Shown piece by piece: positions 30,478 to 40,567 of a DNA stretch of 64,000 nucleotides. This DNA is from an uncultured Elusimicrobia bacterium (lineage in GTDB: Bacteria; Elusimicrobiota; Elusimicrobia; UBA1565; UBA9628): contig CAIKVT010000058.1 in assembly GCA_903830945.1 (NCBI GenBank), positions 169,179-233,178 of the forward strand, written 5' to 3'. A program made the translations under genes and the position numbers. The notes under the pieces are model-generated. The model was not told the DNA's origin and did not search any database. It worked only from the letters and a program-made list of their open reading frames with translations. Positions within the stretch are counted from its first letter, which is position 1; every line of letters begins with the position of its first letter.

Positions 30478-31301
30478 GGCGTCGAACCTGCGGCCTTCTT
30501 CCCCGGGGCGGGCGCGGTCGTGAGCTTCTTGAGGTGTTGCGCCGCCGCCTTAGCTTCGGGGCTGGAAGGGAAGTCCGCCACCACGGATTCCAGGTACTGT
30601 CGGGCTTCGGCGGGGTTCTTGCGCAGGTTGATGAGGCAGAGGGCGTACTTGATCCGGGCGGAAGCGATCAGGCCGCTCTTGGGATATTTCTCGAGATAGA
30701 CGCCGAATTGGCGGCCGGCGGACTCCCATCTCTTGAGGCCGTAGTAGGACTCGCCCAGGTCGTAGGTGGCCACGTCCGCTAGCGCGCCCTTCGGGAAACT
30801 GCTCATGTATTCTTCGAAGCCCTTGGCGGCCAGGTCGTAGGACTTCTTGTTCAGGCGCACCTCAGCGCCCTGGAAAAGTTCCGAGGGAGAGGTCTGCTGG
30901 AGCCGGCTGGTCAAGGTCGCCTCCTGCTGGGCCAAGGACGCCTTCTGCTCGTCGAGGCTCTTGGCTTGGACCGTGGTCAGGGTGGTGCCGATGGCCGCGA
31001 CCTTGTTGCCGATGGTGGCGGCAAGGTCGTCGATCTTTGAGGATAGTCCGCTCATCTGTCCTTCGGAGTGGCGCACGGTCTCGTCGAAAGCGGTGAGGCC
31101 CTCCTGGAGGCGCTGCATCTGCACGCTGAGATCCGCCTGGTTGCTCTGCATCGAGGAGATCGTCTTTTTGAGGTCCGCCACCTGGTGCTTGAGTTCGTCG
31201 GTCTGGTTCCCCAGGTCTAGCATGTCTCTTTGCGTGGCGACGCAGCCGCCTAGGGTCGCGGCTGAGGCCAAAAGCAGGCCGAGGGGAAGTGCCCTCCTCA
31301 T
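30474..31301 (-). CDS. cpoB: CpoB/YbgF-like tol-pal system protein
   Basis: Lipobox, coiled coil and TPR-like C-terminus 'VATYDLGESYYGLKRWESAGRQFGVYLEKYPKS'; between tolB and pal. Confidence 0.82.
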   Translation of the reverse strand: MRRALPLGLLLASAATLGGCVATQRDMLDLGNQTDELKHQVADLKKTISSMQSNQADLSVQMQRLQEGLTAFDETVRHSEGQMSGLSSKIDDLAATIGNKVAAIGTTLTTVQAKSLDEQKASLAQQEATLTSRLQQTSPSELFQGAEVRLNKKSYDLAAKGFEEYMSSFPKGALADVATYDLGESYYGLKRWESAGRQFGVYLEKYPKSGLIASARIKYALCLINLRKNPAEARQYLESVVADFPSSPEAKAAAQHLKKLTTAPAPGKKAAGSTP

Positions 31302-31903
31302 CAGTGGGCGCCGTCGGTCCCCGGGGCCGGGGCGGCGGCAGGAGCTGGCGCTGGAGTCCGGGAGCGTACCCCAGTCTCCGCCCGGCGGTTCTGCGTCCAG
31401 CAGTCTTCGGTGGATTCGGAACAGGTCGGAGATTCCTTGCCGTAGCTGATGGTGGCCAAGGACGCGCCCGGGACCCCGAGCCGGATGTAGTATTCGCGCA
31501 CCGTCTGGGCACGCTTCTGGCCTAGAGCCAGGTTGTATTCCACCGTGCCGCGCTCATCGCAGTAGCCGGCGATGCGGACGTCGAGCTCGTCGCGCGCCTT
31601 GAGGTATTCGGCGTTCTTCTTGAGAGAGGCCAGCGGCGCGTCGCCGAGGGTCGCGCTGTCGTAGTCAAAATGGATGGTCTCGAGCTCTGGGACCGAGGTG
31701 AACTCCGAGCCGCGCAGGCTTGCTTCGGTGACCTCGACTCCGGGCACGTACGGTTTTTCGCTCTCTGAATCAGTCTTGGAACCGGCCTTGCCTTCGCCGG
31801 CCTGGCGTTTGAGCCGCATGTTTCCGGACGTGCAGCCGGAAAGCGCCAAGGCGCAGGCCAGGACCGCCATCAGGCTGGTCGCTCCACCTTTCGTTGTCGC
31901 CAT
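31301..31903 (-). CDS. pal: Peptidoglycan-associated lipoprotein (OmpA family)
   Basis: 'IHFDYDSATLGDAPLASLKKNAEYLK', 'IAGYCDERGTVEYNLALGQKRAQTVREYYI'. Confidence 0.92.
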   Translation of the reverse strand: MATTKGGATSLMAVLACALALSGCTSGNMRLKRQAGEGKAGSKTDSESEKPYVPGVEVTEASLRGSEFTSVPELETIHFDYDSATLGDAPLASLKKNAEYLKARDELDVRIAGYCDERGTVEYNLALGQKRAQTVREYYIRLGVPGASLATISYGKESPTCSESTEDCWTQNRRAETGVRSRTPAPAPAAAPAPGTDGAH

Positions 31904-31953
31904 AAATTCTCCCTGGGGATACGGGGCTATCTTAGCAAAAAATGGAGTTTGGG

Positions 31954-32346
31954 TCAGGGCTTTTCGGGTTGCGGGGTGTTCGAGGCCAGCAGCTCACGCA
32001 CGACTTTGCGGAAATCATCCAGGTGCACGGGCTTGGCGAGGAAGCTGGCTCCTTCCGGATCGGCGATCTCTTTAAGGATTTCGTCCCCGGAGGCCTCGCC
32101 GCTCATGAATAGGATGGGGGTGAGGTGCGTGGCTTGATTGCGGCGCAGGGATTCGAAGAGGTGTGCTCCGGTCATCCCCGGCATGTGATAGTCCAGGATG
32201 ATGAGGTCGGGCTTGAGGGCGCGGGCTTTCTGCATGCCCTCCACGGCCTCTCCGGCGCTCTCCACGCCGTAGCCCTCGCGCGTCAGGATGTCGGAGATCA
32301 ACTCCACGATCGAGTAATCGTCGTCGATGACCAGTATTTTTGTCAT
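31954..32346 (-). CDS. Single-domain response regulator receiver
   Basis: 'ILVIDDDYSIVELI...LIILDYHMPGMTGAHLFE...PILFMSGEAS...FLAKPV'. Confidence 0.9.
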   Translation of the reverse strand: MTKILVIDDDYSIVELISDILTREGYGVESAGEAVEGMQKARALKPDLIILDYHMPGMTGAHLFESLRRNQATHLTPILFMSGEASGDEILKEIADPEGASFLAKPVHLDDFRKVVRELLASNTPQPEKP

Positions 32347-32373
32347 GGCACAGGTTCGTTGCCCATGTCCTCC

Positions 32374-32889
32374 CTATCGATCGACCGAACGGCACCAGGC
32401 GTCGAGGCTGAGGTACTTTGCGCCGCGGCGGAACGCCTGGACTGAACACGCGGCCCAGAGCCCGTTGAAGGCCAGCTCCTGGGATGGGGTGGGATGGAGG
32501 CCGAAACCGAAGCAGCCGCAGTTGGGCAGGCGGATATCCTTGATCTTCGTGTAGAGGATGGCGGTGGCGAAGGCGATGACCATGCCGCCGATCGCCGCGG
32601 CCGCGGCCCGGGTCAGGAACCCGAAGAGCAGGGCGAAGCCGAAGATAACCTCGAGCCAGGGCAGGAAGGCCGCCAGGATGAGGATGAGGTCGCGTGAGCT
32701 CACCAGCCCGTAGTTCTCTATGACTAGGGAGAACTCCTCGATCGGCGCCGCGGCCTTGAGCGTGCCGGAGACCACGAAGACCAAGCCGAGGAGCAGACGG
32801 GCCGAGAGGCCGAGCCAGGGGTCGACGGTCTGCCACCCGGATGGCTCCGCCGACCCGCTTATTGTTTTTTTAGGATCTTGTCTATCCAT
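32374..32889 (-). CDS. DoxX/MauE-like membrane protein
   Basis: 'ARLLLGLVFVVSGTLKA' and four TM helices; overlaps DsbA-like gene. Confidence 0.75.
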   Translation of the reverse strand: MDRQDPKKTISGSAEPSGWQTVDPWLGLSARLLLGLVFVVSGTLKAAAPIEEFSLVIENYGLVSSRDLILILAAFLPWLEVIFGFALLFGFLTRAAAAAIGGMVIAFATAILYTKIKDIRLPNCGCFGFGLHPTPSQELAFNGLWAACSVQAFRRGAKYLSLDAWCRSVDR

Positions 32890-33527
32890 GGAACGCCGCC
32901 TTCCGTGAGCTGCCGGGCGCCGGTGAAGCGCTTGCCGTTGATGAAGAAGGTGGGGGTGGAGAGGACCCAGTGATCGTCGCCATCCTTCAGGTCGGCCGCG
33001 ATGGGGGCGGAGACCGTGGGGTCCTTGAGGCAGGCCGCGAATGCCGTCAAGTCCAGGCCGAGACTGCGCGCATAGGGGATGAAGTCCGGGGGGGGTGGTG
33101 GCTGTTTCACTGAGGCTTGCGCTTCTTTTGAGGCCTGCGGGGCCCAGTCCGCCTGCTTGTCGTAGAGAAGATCATGGAGGTCCCAGAAACGGCCCTGTCG
33201 GCCCGCGCATTCGGTGGCCACGGCCGCGGGCCAGGCCAAGAGGTGTTGATGCAGAGGATAATGCTTGAAGATCAGCCGCGTGTCCTGGCCGTAGAGTTGG
33301 AGCAGGTCCTTGACCGGCTTGACCGCGAAGCGGCAGGACGGGCACTGCAGGTCCGAGAACTCGACGATGACGATGGGGGCCTCGGGCCTGCCTTTCTCGC
33401 GATAGGCGGGGGCCTGCGGCGCGTAAGGCTTCTGGCTGCCGCGCACGGCCTTGACCGATGCCGCCGACGCCAGTAGTACGGCGGACGCGGCGCAGAGCCG
33501 GCGGGCCAGGGGTGTTCGGGGGAGCAT
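32859..33527 (-). CDS. DsbA-like periplasmic thioredoxin-fold protein
   Basis: 'IVIVEFSDLQCPSCRFAVKPVKDLL' (CPSC), 'STPTFFINGKRFTGARQL'. Confidence 0.87.
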   Translation of the reverse strand: MLPRTPLARRLCAASAVLLASAASVKAVRGSQKPYAPQAPAYREKGRPEAPIVIVEFSDLQCPSCRFAVKPVKDLLQLYGQDTRLIFKHYPLHQHLLAWPAAVATECAGRQGRFWDLHDLLYDKQADWAPQASKEAQASVKQPPPPPDFIPYARSLGLDLTAFAACLKDPTVSAPIAADLKDGDDHWVLSTPTFFINGKRFTGARQLTEGGVPWIDKILKKQ

Positions 33528-33619
33528 GGTTCGGTTCTGAAAAATTCTAGCACAAATTGATGGGCGAATCGGGGCTCTGAGCGATTCCTTGCGGATCCCG
33601 GAGTCGCGCCGTCCGTCGA

Positions 33620-35236
33620 TTATCCGGGAAGGACTTCCAATATCGTGAATTCGTCGAGTGGCCCGGCGCTGAGGGAGTAAGGCAGGAAGCCTAACGCGCT
33701 GGTATAGAAAGCCCCTTCAGCGCCGTCTGTGCAGATGAGGCGCAGCGGCACCGGATTGTCGATCCGCAGAGTGCGCAGCTTGAACCGTAGGCCCCGCCTG
33801 GGCTTGATGATGGCGTAATTGACTGAGGGGATGACGACCACGTCGCCAGGCCTGACCAAGTCCCAACCGCCCCGGCTGAGGTCGATTTCTTCAGCGCCAG
33901 CGGCTTCCATGTAGTACTGCAGGCCCCAATGCCCGGTAAACCACACGTGTCGCCCACGGTACTCCTGGGAGACGTATCGCGCGATGTGGCGTTGGGCGCC
34001 GGCATAGCTGCCATCGACCCATCCTAGGATCAAGGTTGCGTACACGGCCAGGGCCAGACTGACGGCATGGAGCCGTCGCAGGGCCGGCTGAGGCAGTTCC
34101 ACTTCCAATCTGCGGGCCAGATAGAAAATTAGGGGGATGTCCAGAAATAGGACATAACGAGAAACCACCGACCAGTAGACACAGATTTGTAGACCTCCGA
34201 CCGCCAAGGCCCAACTTGACCAAAACAGGCGGTCGCGACCGGGGCGGCTGGCGACGAAAGTCGGCAAGACCAGCAGCGTTCCCGCCGCTAGGACGATTCC
34301 CGTCATTCGATCCACTCCGCGCACAGCTGAGAGGTCAAAGTGCGGCAGAAACAGCACCGTCGCCAAAGCTGTGCAGAGGCCGGCAGCGGCCCAAAGCCGG
34401 CGCTTGCTGCGGCCCAGCCAGAAAGGCCATAGAAGCAGGACGGGCGCTCCTCCCGACACGAAGGTGAGCAAGGCGCGCCATCGCTGCGACCAGGCGGACC
34501 AGTGACCGACCATGCGCGAGGCGGTCAGGCTCAAAACCGCCTTCTGGGAAGCGGGCTGCGCCAGAAGACATAACGCGGCTGGCGTCGCAACCGCCAGAAT
34601 CAGGAGGGTCAAGCGCATGGGAGGCGTGCGCCGACTCCAGCCGTAAACCGTGATCGGTGCCAGGAAGAAGACCGCCGTATACTTGACCATCAGAGCCGCG
34701 GCCATCAGGGCTGCGGCCGCCCATAGCCAGAGTGCTTTCTTTTCGTCTACGCCGCGCACGAACGCGTAAAGTCCGAAAAAACCGAAGGCCCCTATCCATT
34801 TCTCCGCCATCAAGTGCTGCATGTTGATCCAGTAGCCGGGACAGGCGAGGATGATCAGCGTAGGCAGCAGGGGTCGCGAGAGGAAGCGCCCCGCCAGAAG
34901 ATAGAGGGCCAGGGCCGCCATGACATCGAAAGGCAGGCAGCTCAAGCGCATGCGCCATTCGACGCCGCCGGACCATTTCAGGGGCAAGGCCATAAGATAC
35001 GAGGCGAAAGGGCCGGTGGCGAAGCCTTGCGACATGGGGGCGCTGCCGCCGTCGGCGTTGTACATGAAGGCCCCGGGATGCCGGGGGTCCTTAAGGATCT
35101 GCCGGGCGATGGCCAGGAATTGGGGCTCGTCGATATGGTATGCCTGGCGCAGGAAAGGCAGAGCGAGCAGGCAGACCCCGAAAGTCACCCAGGTCAGGTC
35201 GCGTCGCCAGGACTGAGTCATAAGAGGTCGGTCCAT
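33620..35236 (-). CDS. GT39/ArnT-like membrane glycosyltransferase
   Basis: 'YHIDEPQFLAIARQILKDPRHPG' acidic first loop and multiple TM helices. Confidence 0.7.
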   Translation of the reverse strand: MDRPLMTQSWRRDLTWVTFGVCLLALPFLRQAYHIDEPQFLAIARQILKDPRHPGAFMYNADGGSAPMSQGFATGPFASYLMALPLKWSGGVEWRMRLSCLPFDVMAALALYLLAGRFLSRPLLPTLIILACPGYWINMQHLMAEKWIGAFGFFGLYAFVRGVDEKKALWLWAAAALMAAALMVKYTAVFFLAPITVYGWSRRTPPMRLTLLILAVATPAALCLLAQPASQKAVLSLTASRMVGHWSAWSQRWRALLTFVSGGAPVLLLWPFWLGRSKRRLWAAAGLCTALATVLFLPHFDLSAVRGVDRMTGIVLAAGTLLVLPTFVASRPGRDRLFWSSWALAVGGLQICVYWSVVSRYVLFLDIPLIFYLARRLEVELPQPALRRLHAVSLALAVYATLILGWVDGSYAGAQRHIARYVSQEYRGRHVWFTGHWGLQYYMEAAGAEEIDLSRGGWDLVRPGDVVVIPSVNYAIIKPRRGLRFKLRTLRIDNPVPLRLICTDGAEGAFYTSALGFLPYSLSAGPLDEFTILEVLPG

Positions 35237-35274
35237 TATATCATCGTCGGCGCCATCAGGACTGCTTCCGGGGC

Positions 35275-36858
35275 TCAGCGCCGCACGAAGAGCAGGAGCC
35301 GGTCCTGGGCGGCGAAGCTCGGAAGTTCCCTTGCGGACGCCGGCTTATAGGCCGGCACTGCCAGGGAGGGACGCACGATCATGGCGCCGTCGTAGCGGTA
35401 GCGTCCTGCGAGGAAGGCGATCATCGCGTCGCGATACGCCTGCCCGAGGCGCGAGGTGATGATCGTTGACAGCCGCTGGGTCGAGAACACGACGAAGTGA
35501 GGCGGCGAGGCGGCGAGCGCGGCCATTTCTTTATGCCAACCTGAGGCGTCTTTCGGGAACAGCGTCAGCGCGTAGCAATAGGTATGCCGCGTCGCGGGCG
35601 CCAGGCCGGAGTAGACGAACAGAGCCGATTCCGAGCCGAACACATGGAGGCGGTCGCCCGGCGCCGCGTGGCGGCCGATCTCCTCTCCCAGGACCTTGGT
35701 CTCGAACAGCGGGTTGGGGTAGAGCAAGGCGAGGCCGCGCGCGCGGGCGTCGGGTGAGAAGAACAGGGCTGGAGACATCGCCGCGGGCCACAACGCGAGC
35801 GCGGCGAGCGCCGTCCACGCCGCGCGGCGGCGGCGCGGCGCGAGTCTCTCGACGCCGCAGGCTGCGGCCAGCGCCAGAGGCGGCGCCGCCACGACGAAGT
35901 AGTGAGGGAACAGGAACAGTCCGGTCAGCGCGGCCGCTATCGCGGCGCCGAACCAGACAACGGCCAGCGTCTCGGCCGGGCGTTCCGGTCCCGCCTTCAA
36001 GCCGCGCAGGGACCAGCCGGCGAGTCCCAGCGCCGGAAGGCTGAAAATGAGGAATTTTGGCGCGATCGAGGTCGCGAACCAGCGCAGTTGACTGCCGATC
36101 GCCCCCGTCATGAGCAGGACGGAGGCATACCGCGCGTTCCCCGACCAAGCCTGCGACCAATAGTAACCCCACGCGCCGCGCGCTGCGAAGTACGCCGCCC
36201 AGGTCGCCGGAAAGATCGCCGCGCCGGCGGCGTAGCGCAAAGCGGCGCGCGCGCGCGGGCCGCGCCGTCCGACGACGGCGATCGCCCAGAAGCCCAGCGC
36301 TATCCACGCCGCCGTCTGTTTCGTCGTCAGCGCCGCGCCTGCGGCGAGGCCCGCCCAGAACGGAGCGTCGCGCAGAACGGCCAGCGCGCTCAGCGCGGCG
36401 AAGAGATTGACGAACGTCTCCGTGTTGGCAGGGAAACCGAAATCCCCGACCGGGATCGCCGAGAGCGCGGCGAACGCCGCGGGACCGGCCAAGCGTCCGG
36501 CCGCGCTCCAGGCGCGCGGGGCGCAGAGAAACATCGCGAGCATGGTCAGCAGGCCGGCGACAGCGGCGGCCGCGCGCGGCGACTCAGGCGAGGATGATAG
36601 CGCCGACGCCGCGCGGTAGATGAATAGGATCATCGGCGGCTTCTGGCTGAACGCATCCCGATACGGCAGGCCGCCGGAGGACCAGACGCGGGCTGCGACC
36701 GCATACTCGCCTTCGTCGCAGATCAGCGGGACGCCCCGTCCCTGACCGCGCAGGAGCAGATGCCAGCCGCCGAGGGCCGCGAGGGCCGCGGCGAGCAGGA
36801 CGCTGCGGCGGTGGGCGCGCGATGGCGAAAGGGATGAAGAGAGCCACCGCGGCGGCAT
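35275..36858 (-). CDS. GT39/ArnT-like membrane glycosyltransferase
   Basis: 'LICDEGEYAVAARVWSSGGLPYRDAFSQKPPMIL' GT-C first loop and multiple TM helices. Confidence 0.75.
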   Translation of the reverse strand: MPPRWLSSSLSPSRAHRRSVLLAAALAALGGWHLLLRGQGRGVPLICDEGEYAVAARVWSSGGLPYRDAFSQKPPMILFIYRAASALSSSPESPRAAAAVAGLLTMLAMFLCAPRAWSAAGRLAGPAAFAALSAIPVGDFGFPANTETFVNLFAALSALAVLRDAPFWAGLAAGAALTTKQTAAWIALGFWAIAVVGRRGPRARAALRYAAGAAIFPATWAAYFAARGAWGYYWSQAWSGNARYASVLLMTGAIGSQLRWFATSIAPKFLIFSLPALGLAGWSLRGLKAGPERPAETLAVVWFGAAIAAALTGLFLFPHYFVVAAPPLALAAACGVERLAPRRRRAAWTALAALALWPAAMSPALFFSPDARARGLALLYPNPLFETKVLGEEIGRHAAPGDRLHVFGSESALFVYSGLAPATRHTYCYALTLFPKDASGWHKEMAALAASPPHFVVFSTQRLSTIITSRLGQAYRDAMIAFLAGRYRYDGAMIVRPSLAVPAYKPASARELPSFAAQDRLLLFVRR

Positions 36859-36888
36859 CAGCGGCTGAGCCTGGCGGGGAAGTGCATG

Positions 36889-37560
36889 TCAGAAGAAAGC
36901 CAGGAACCGGTCTTCGTATTCCTCGAAGAGGCCGTATTCGCGGAGTTTTCGGCCCAAGAGCTCCACCGCGCCACGGTCCTTTCGGGCCGCGGCGAAGAGC
37001 TGCTCGACTTCCCGGCGCCGCCGGTCCGACTCCTTTCCTTCGGGGTCGAAGAGACCGCGGCGCTCCAGGTCGCGCACCTGGACAGGGAAGGAGCGGGCCG
37101 CGTGATCCAAGGTGAACTTCATCAGGGCCAGGCCCCAAGAAACGTCGGGGCAGGCGATGACCGTTTCATCACGGGCCTCCCGTCGGTCCAGGTCGGTGAT
37201 GATACGGCTAGCCACGACCTGCGGCTCGCCGGCCAGCACGCGGGTCTTGAGGTCCTGGTTCTTGAAGTTGTACTCCAGGGCGCGGAGCAGATCCCGATAG
37301 GCTGGGGTGAGCCATTGCGCGAACTGCTTGGTCTGGCGGCCGAAGCCCTGGAAGCGCTCCGCGAATGCGTCTGGCGTGATGATCCGGGGCTTTTCGGAGA
37401 GCACCGTGCTTCGCCGCAGGCGGGTCCGGCCCTTGAGGTCTTTGACCGGGGACACTAAGTGGTAAGTCAGGCGCGTGGCCCCGAAGGTCGCCAGAGTGTG
37501 GGCCGGTGCGCGCAGGACCGTGACTTGGTCTAGGAGCTTGCGGAAGGCTTCGGCGTCCAT
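36889..37560 (-). CDS. Hypothetical protein
   Basis: 223-codon ORF in a codon-biased frame; no family recognised. Confidence 0.55.
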   Translation of the reverse strand: MDAEAFRKLLDQVTVLRAPAHTLATFGATRLTYHLVSPVKDLKGRTRLRRSTVLSEKPRIITPDAFAERFQGFGRQTKQFAQWLTPAYRDLLRALEYNFKNQDLKTRVLAGEPQVVASRIITDLDRREARDETVIACPDVSWGLALMKFTLDHAARSFPVQVRDLERRGLFDPEGKESDRRRREVEQLFAAARKDRGAVELLGRKLREYGLFEEYEDRFLAFF

Positions 37561-37583
37561 CGTCTTTAGTATATAATTAAATC

Positions 37584-37937
37584 ATGAGAGATGATGGCTG
37601 GACCGAGGAGTTCCCGGCCGCGATCACTGTCTGCGACGAGCAGGGCGTTATCCTATCCATGAACCGGGCCGCCGGCGAGGTCTTCCGCAAGGACGGCGGC
37701 CGCTCTTTGGTCGGCAAGAGCCTGCTTGGCTGCCACCCCGAGCCGGCGCGCACGCTCTTGGCCGATCTGTTGAAGAATCCGCGCGTGAACACCTACATCG
37801 TGGAGAAGGGGAAGGTTAAAAAGCTCATTCATCAAGCGCCTTGGTATCGGGCGGGCCGCTGCGCGGGCTTCGTGGAGCTCTCCATCGTCCTCCCCGAGAA
37901 CATGGCGCATCATGTGCGCAAGGAGTCTAAGTCATGA
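37584..37937 (+). CDS. PAS-domain protein
   Basis: 'FPAAITVCDEQGVILSMNRAAGEVFRKDGGRSLVGKSLLGCHPEPAR'. Confidence 0.75.
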   Translation: MRDDGWTEEFPAAITVCDEQGVILSMNRAAGEVFRKDGGRSLVGKSLLGCHPEPARTLLADLLKNPRVNTYIVEKGKVKKLIHQAPWYRAGRCAGFVELSIVLPENMAHHVRKESKS

Positions 37938-38506
37938 CCATCTCCGCCGGGATCGATCGGGCCCAAGCCTGGGCCCTCCTGCAAGAGTACGTGAAGAACC
38001 CCAACATGCTCAGGCATTGTCTGGCCTCGGAGGCGGTGATGCGCGCCGCGGCCAGGCGGCTGGGGCAAGACGAGGAGGTCTGGGCCCTGGCTGGTCTGCT
38101 GCACGACCTCGACGTGGAGTTGACGGGCGGGGATCTGAAGGTCCACGGATTGAAGACCGTGGAGATGCTTGCCGTCCGCGGCGTGGCGCCGGAGATCGTC
38201 GACGCCATCAAGATGCACAACGAGGCCGCGCATGGCATTAAGCGCAGCACGGTCTTCCAGAGGGCCCTGGCCGCCTGCGAGATGATCACCGGGCTGGTCA
38301 CGGCCACTACCTTGGTCTATCCGGACAAGAAGTTGGCCAGCGTCAGGCCTTCATCGGTGGTCAAGCGGATGAAGGAGAAGGCTTTCGCCGCTTCGGTGGA
38401 CCGCGACATCATCCGCGAATGCGAGGCGGTGGGCATCCCCTTGCCGGAGTTCGCCGAGCTTGCGGTGGCCGCCATGCGCGCCATCGCCGCGGACTTGGGG
38501 CTTTAG
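37934..38506 (+). CDS. HD/HDIG-domain phosphohydrolase
   Basis: 'HCLASEAVMRAAARRLGQDEEVWALAGLLHDLDVE'; ATGA overlap with the PAS gene. Confidence 0.85.
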   Translation: MTISAGIDRAQAWALLQEYVKNPNMLRHCLASEAVMRAAARRLGQDEEVWALAGLLHDLDVELTGGDLKVHGLKTVEMLAVRGVAPEIVDAIKMHNEAAHGIKRSTVFQRALAACEMITGLVTATTLVYPDKKLASVRPSSVVKRMKEKAFAASVDRDIIRECEAVGIPLPEFAELAVAAMRAIAADLGL

Positions 38507-38516
38507 TTTTCCCTGG

Positions 38517-38723
38517 CTAGTTGAGGATGAGGCCGGCCTCGGCGAGCATGATGTCGGCGCGGGTAAGCGCGTGGTAGTTGGTCGTGATTCCGGCACTCGC
38601 GGCTTGGGTCGGCGCTGGGTCCGATTGCGGGGACTGCGGTGAATCCCAGGCCAGTAGGAGGCACAGCCCGCCGAAAAATGCGGCGGCGGCCATTTGCCAA
38701 CCGACAGCACATCCCTTGGCCAT
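38517..38723 (-). CDS. Small single-TM protein (68 aa)
   Basis: ATG at 38723 preceded by a strong SD ('GGAGGAGATCCCGT'); one hydrophobic segment 'MAAAAFFGGLCLLLAW'. Confidence 0.5.
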   Translation of the reverse strand: MAKGCAVGWQMAAAAFFGGLCLLLAWDSPQSPQSDPAPTQAASAGITTNYHALTRADIMLAEAGLILN

Positions 38724-38839
38724 ACGGGATCTCCTCCAGGATAGGATAGCCGGTGTGCTTTGCTTCGACATTGCGGGAGATTAAAAAGACGGTAAGGAGT
38801 TTCAGTGGCCGCTCAGAGCCGTCCTGGGCCGGCCGCGTG

Positions 38840-39709
38840 CTAGGCGCTGGTTCCGTCGCCCCGCCGGTGGGTCTCGCCGTCCTTGTAGCCCAGTTTCTCG
38901 ATCAGTTCTTTGATGGCGCTGGGGTCGCCCTGGGTGGCCTGCAGCTCGGCGAGGTGGTTGAGGTAGCTCAGGCCGATGGCGCCGAGCCGGCTGGGGTGCT
39001 CCTGCTGCGCGGCCATGAAGGCGGTGCGCAGGTAGCAGATGCGCTCGTCATAGGGATCGGCGACCTTGAGCCACTGGTACTGGGTCAGGAAGGCCGAGAC
39101 CTCGCCGGCGATGACATCCTTGTCGTTGAGCTTGCCCGCCTGCTGGTCGCGGGCGTGAGCGGCTTCATGGATGAGCGTGGCGAAGGCGATGGCGTCCCCG
39201 ATCTTGGTCGCGAGCAAGGAGAGAGCATCGTTGAGCTTGATGCTCCCCAGTTCGGCCTTATTGAGCCAGTAGTTGTAGACCCCCATCTCGTTGTCGGAGA
39301 GCTCGCGCTTCCGGTCGAAGTCCGCGCGCCCGCTCTGCTGCATGCCGCGGGCGTATTTCATGGCTTCGGACATGGGAGAGGGGATCTCTTTGTCGTAGAA
39401 CGCGAGGCGCTGGTCCGCGCCGCTGATCAGGCGCTGGATGTCGGCCGGGGCGGCCGCCGGTGTGGGTTCGCGGTCCCAGCCGCGGAGGTTGACATTGACG
39501 ACGATCTTAGTGTCAGGCACGCGGCCGAAGAAGTCCTGGGCCATCTGGTAGACTGTGCCGTCCGTGGCGGCGTGGTCGGCCACGGCGTCTTGGAGCTGGG
39601 AGACCTCCTGGTGCATCTCGTCGGCATGGCCGGAGTCGATAGAGAGCGCGGCGGCGAGGGGGGAGGCCGTCAGCAGAAGCGCCGTCCATAGAATGGCTCG
39701 AAACTTCAT
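38840..39709 (-). CDS. Secreted protein with HEXXH motif (putative zincin-like)
   Basis: Signal peptide 'ILWTALLLTASPLAAAL'; 'FATLIHEAAHARDQQAGK...VIAGEVSAFL'. Confidence 0.6.
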   Translation of the reverse strand: MKFRAILWTALLLTASPLAAALSIDSGHADEMHQEVSQLQDAVADHAATDGTVYQMAQDFFGRVPDTKIVVNVNLRGWDREPTPAAAPADIQRLISGADQRLAFYDKEIPSPMSEAMKYARGMQQSGRADFDRKRELSDNEMGVYNYWLNKAELGSIKLNDALSLLATKIGDAIAFATLIHEAAHARDQQAGKLNDKDVIAGEVSAFLTQYQWLKVADPYDERICYLRTAFMAAQQEHPSRLGAIGLSYLNHLAELQATQGDPSAIKELIEKLGYKDGETHRRGDGTSA

Positions 39710-39839
39710 ATCAATACTATAGAATGCTCGGCGGCGGGTCGCCTGCGACTTGCGGCCTAGACCAGGATGGGCCTAAAGACCTAGCACAGCACCTCTCCGC
39801 CTTATTTGAAGGACGGTCAGGACAGTGCCTATCCGTGCG

Positions 39840-40391
39840 CTAGGCTTCGGGGAAGCGCTCCATCTCTTCGGCGATGAGGGTGAGTATGTCGAGGAGGTTC
39901 TCCGTGGGGTCAGGTTGCTTGACCACGGGGACCAGCCATTGGATCATGGCGCCTTGGCCGAGGATGTCCACGACCGACTGGGCCATGAGGCGCTGGCGCA
40001 GCACCGGGTCTAAGAACTGCAGACCGGCGTTCTTGTCGTTGCAGCGGGCCAGAAGCCTTTCGTCGAAGGATCTGTCGCCGGTGAGCACGGGATCGGGCAC
40101 GAGCATCCCTGAGCGTGTCGTCACCTCGTCTTTGGGGCCGATCTCGATGCGCAGGCGTGAGGGCTTGGCCAGAATGGTCGCCACGCGGACGCCTGTTTTG
40201 TAGATGTCTACTGTCACCTTGCGGCCGTTGCGCGTGCCTTGCATCCGGGGTGGATCGGGCAGGTATTCCAGCTTGAGGATGGGCGCCAGCACGGGCCACT
40301 GGAGGCGCGGCGTGCTTATCTTATATTCCCGCCAGTAATAGATCCCCATGGGGACGGCGATCAGGATGAACCCGAGCAGAATGAAGAGCAT
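39840..40391 (-). CDS. Membrane-anchored hypothetical protein
   Basis: N-terminal TM 'LFILLGFILIAVPMGIYYW' and soluble domain. Confidence 0.55.
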   Translation of the reverse strand: MLFILLGFILIAVPMGIYYWREYKISTPRLQWPVLAPILKLEYLPDPPRMQGTRNGRKVTVDIYKTGVRVATILAKPSRLRIEIGPKDEVTTRSGMLVPDPVLTGDRSFDERLLARCNDKNAGLQFLDPVLRQRLMAQSVVDILGQGAMIQWLVPVVKQPDPTENLLDILTLIAEEMERFPEA

Positions 40392-40567
40392 GCAGCAACC
40401 TCCTAAGTGCTTGACCGGCAGCGGTTTTCCTGATGACGGTCAGTACCAGCGCGGCACCGTGCGTCGGCCTTGCAGCGGCCCTATAATAGCACAGGAATGC
40501 TTGAATTAGCTAGGACATCGAACCCCAGTGTTTATGGGGTCAGGCATTCACGAATTTTACGAATGGG

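Noticed and set aside
38753-39691. 312-aa plus-strand ORF
   Set aside because: Antisense to the signal-peptide HEXXH gene; Gly/Val/Asp-rich shadow frame.
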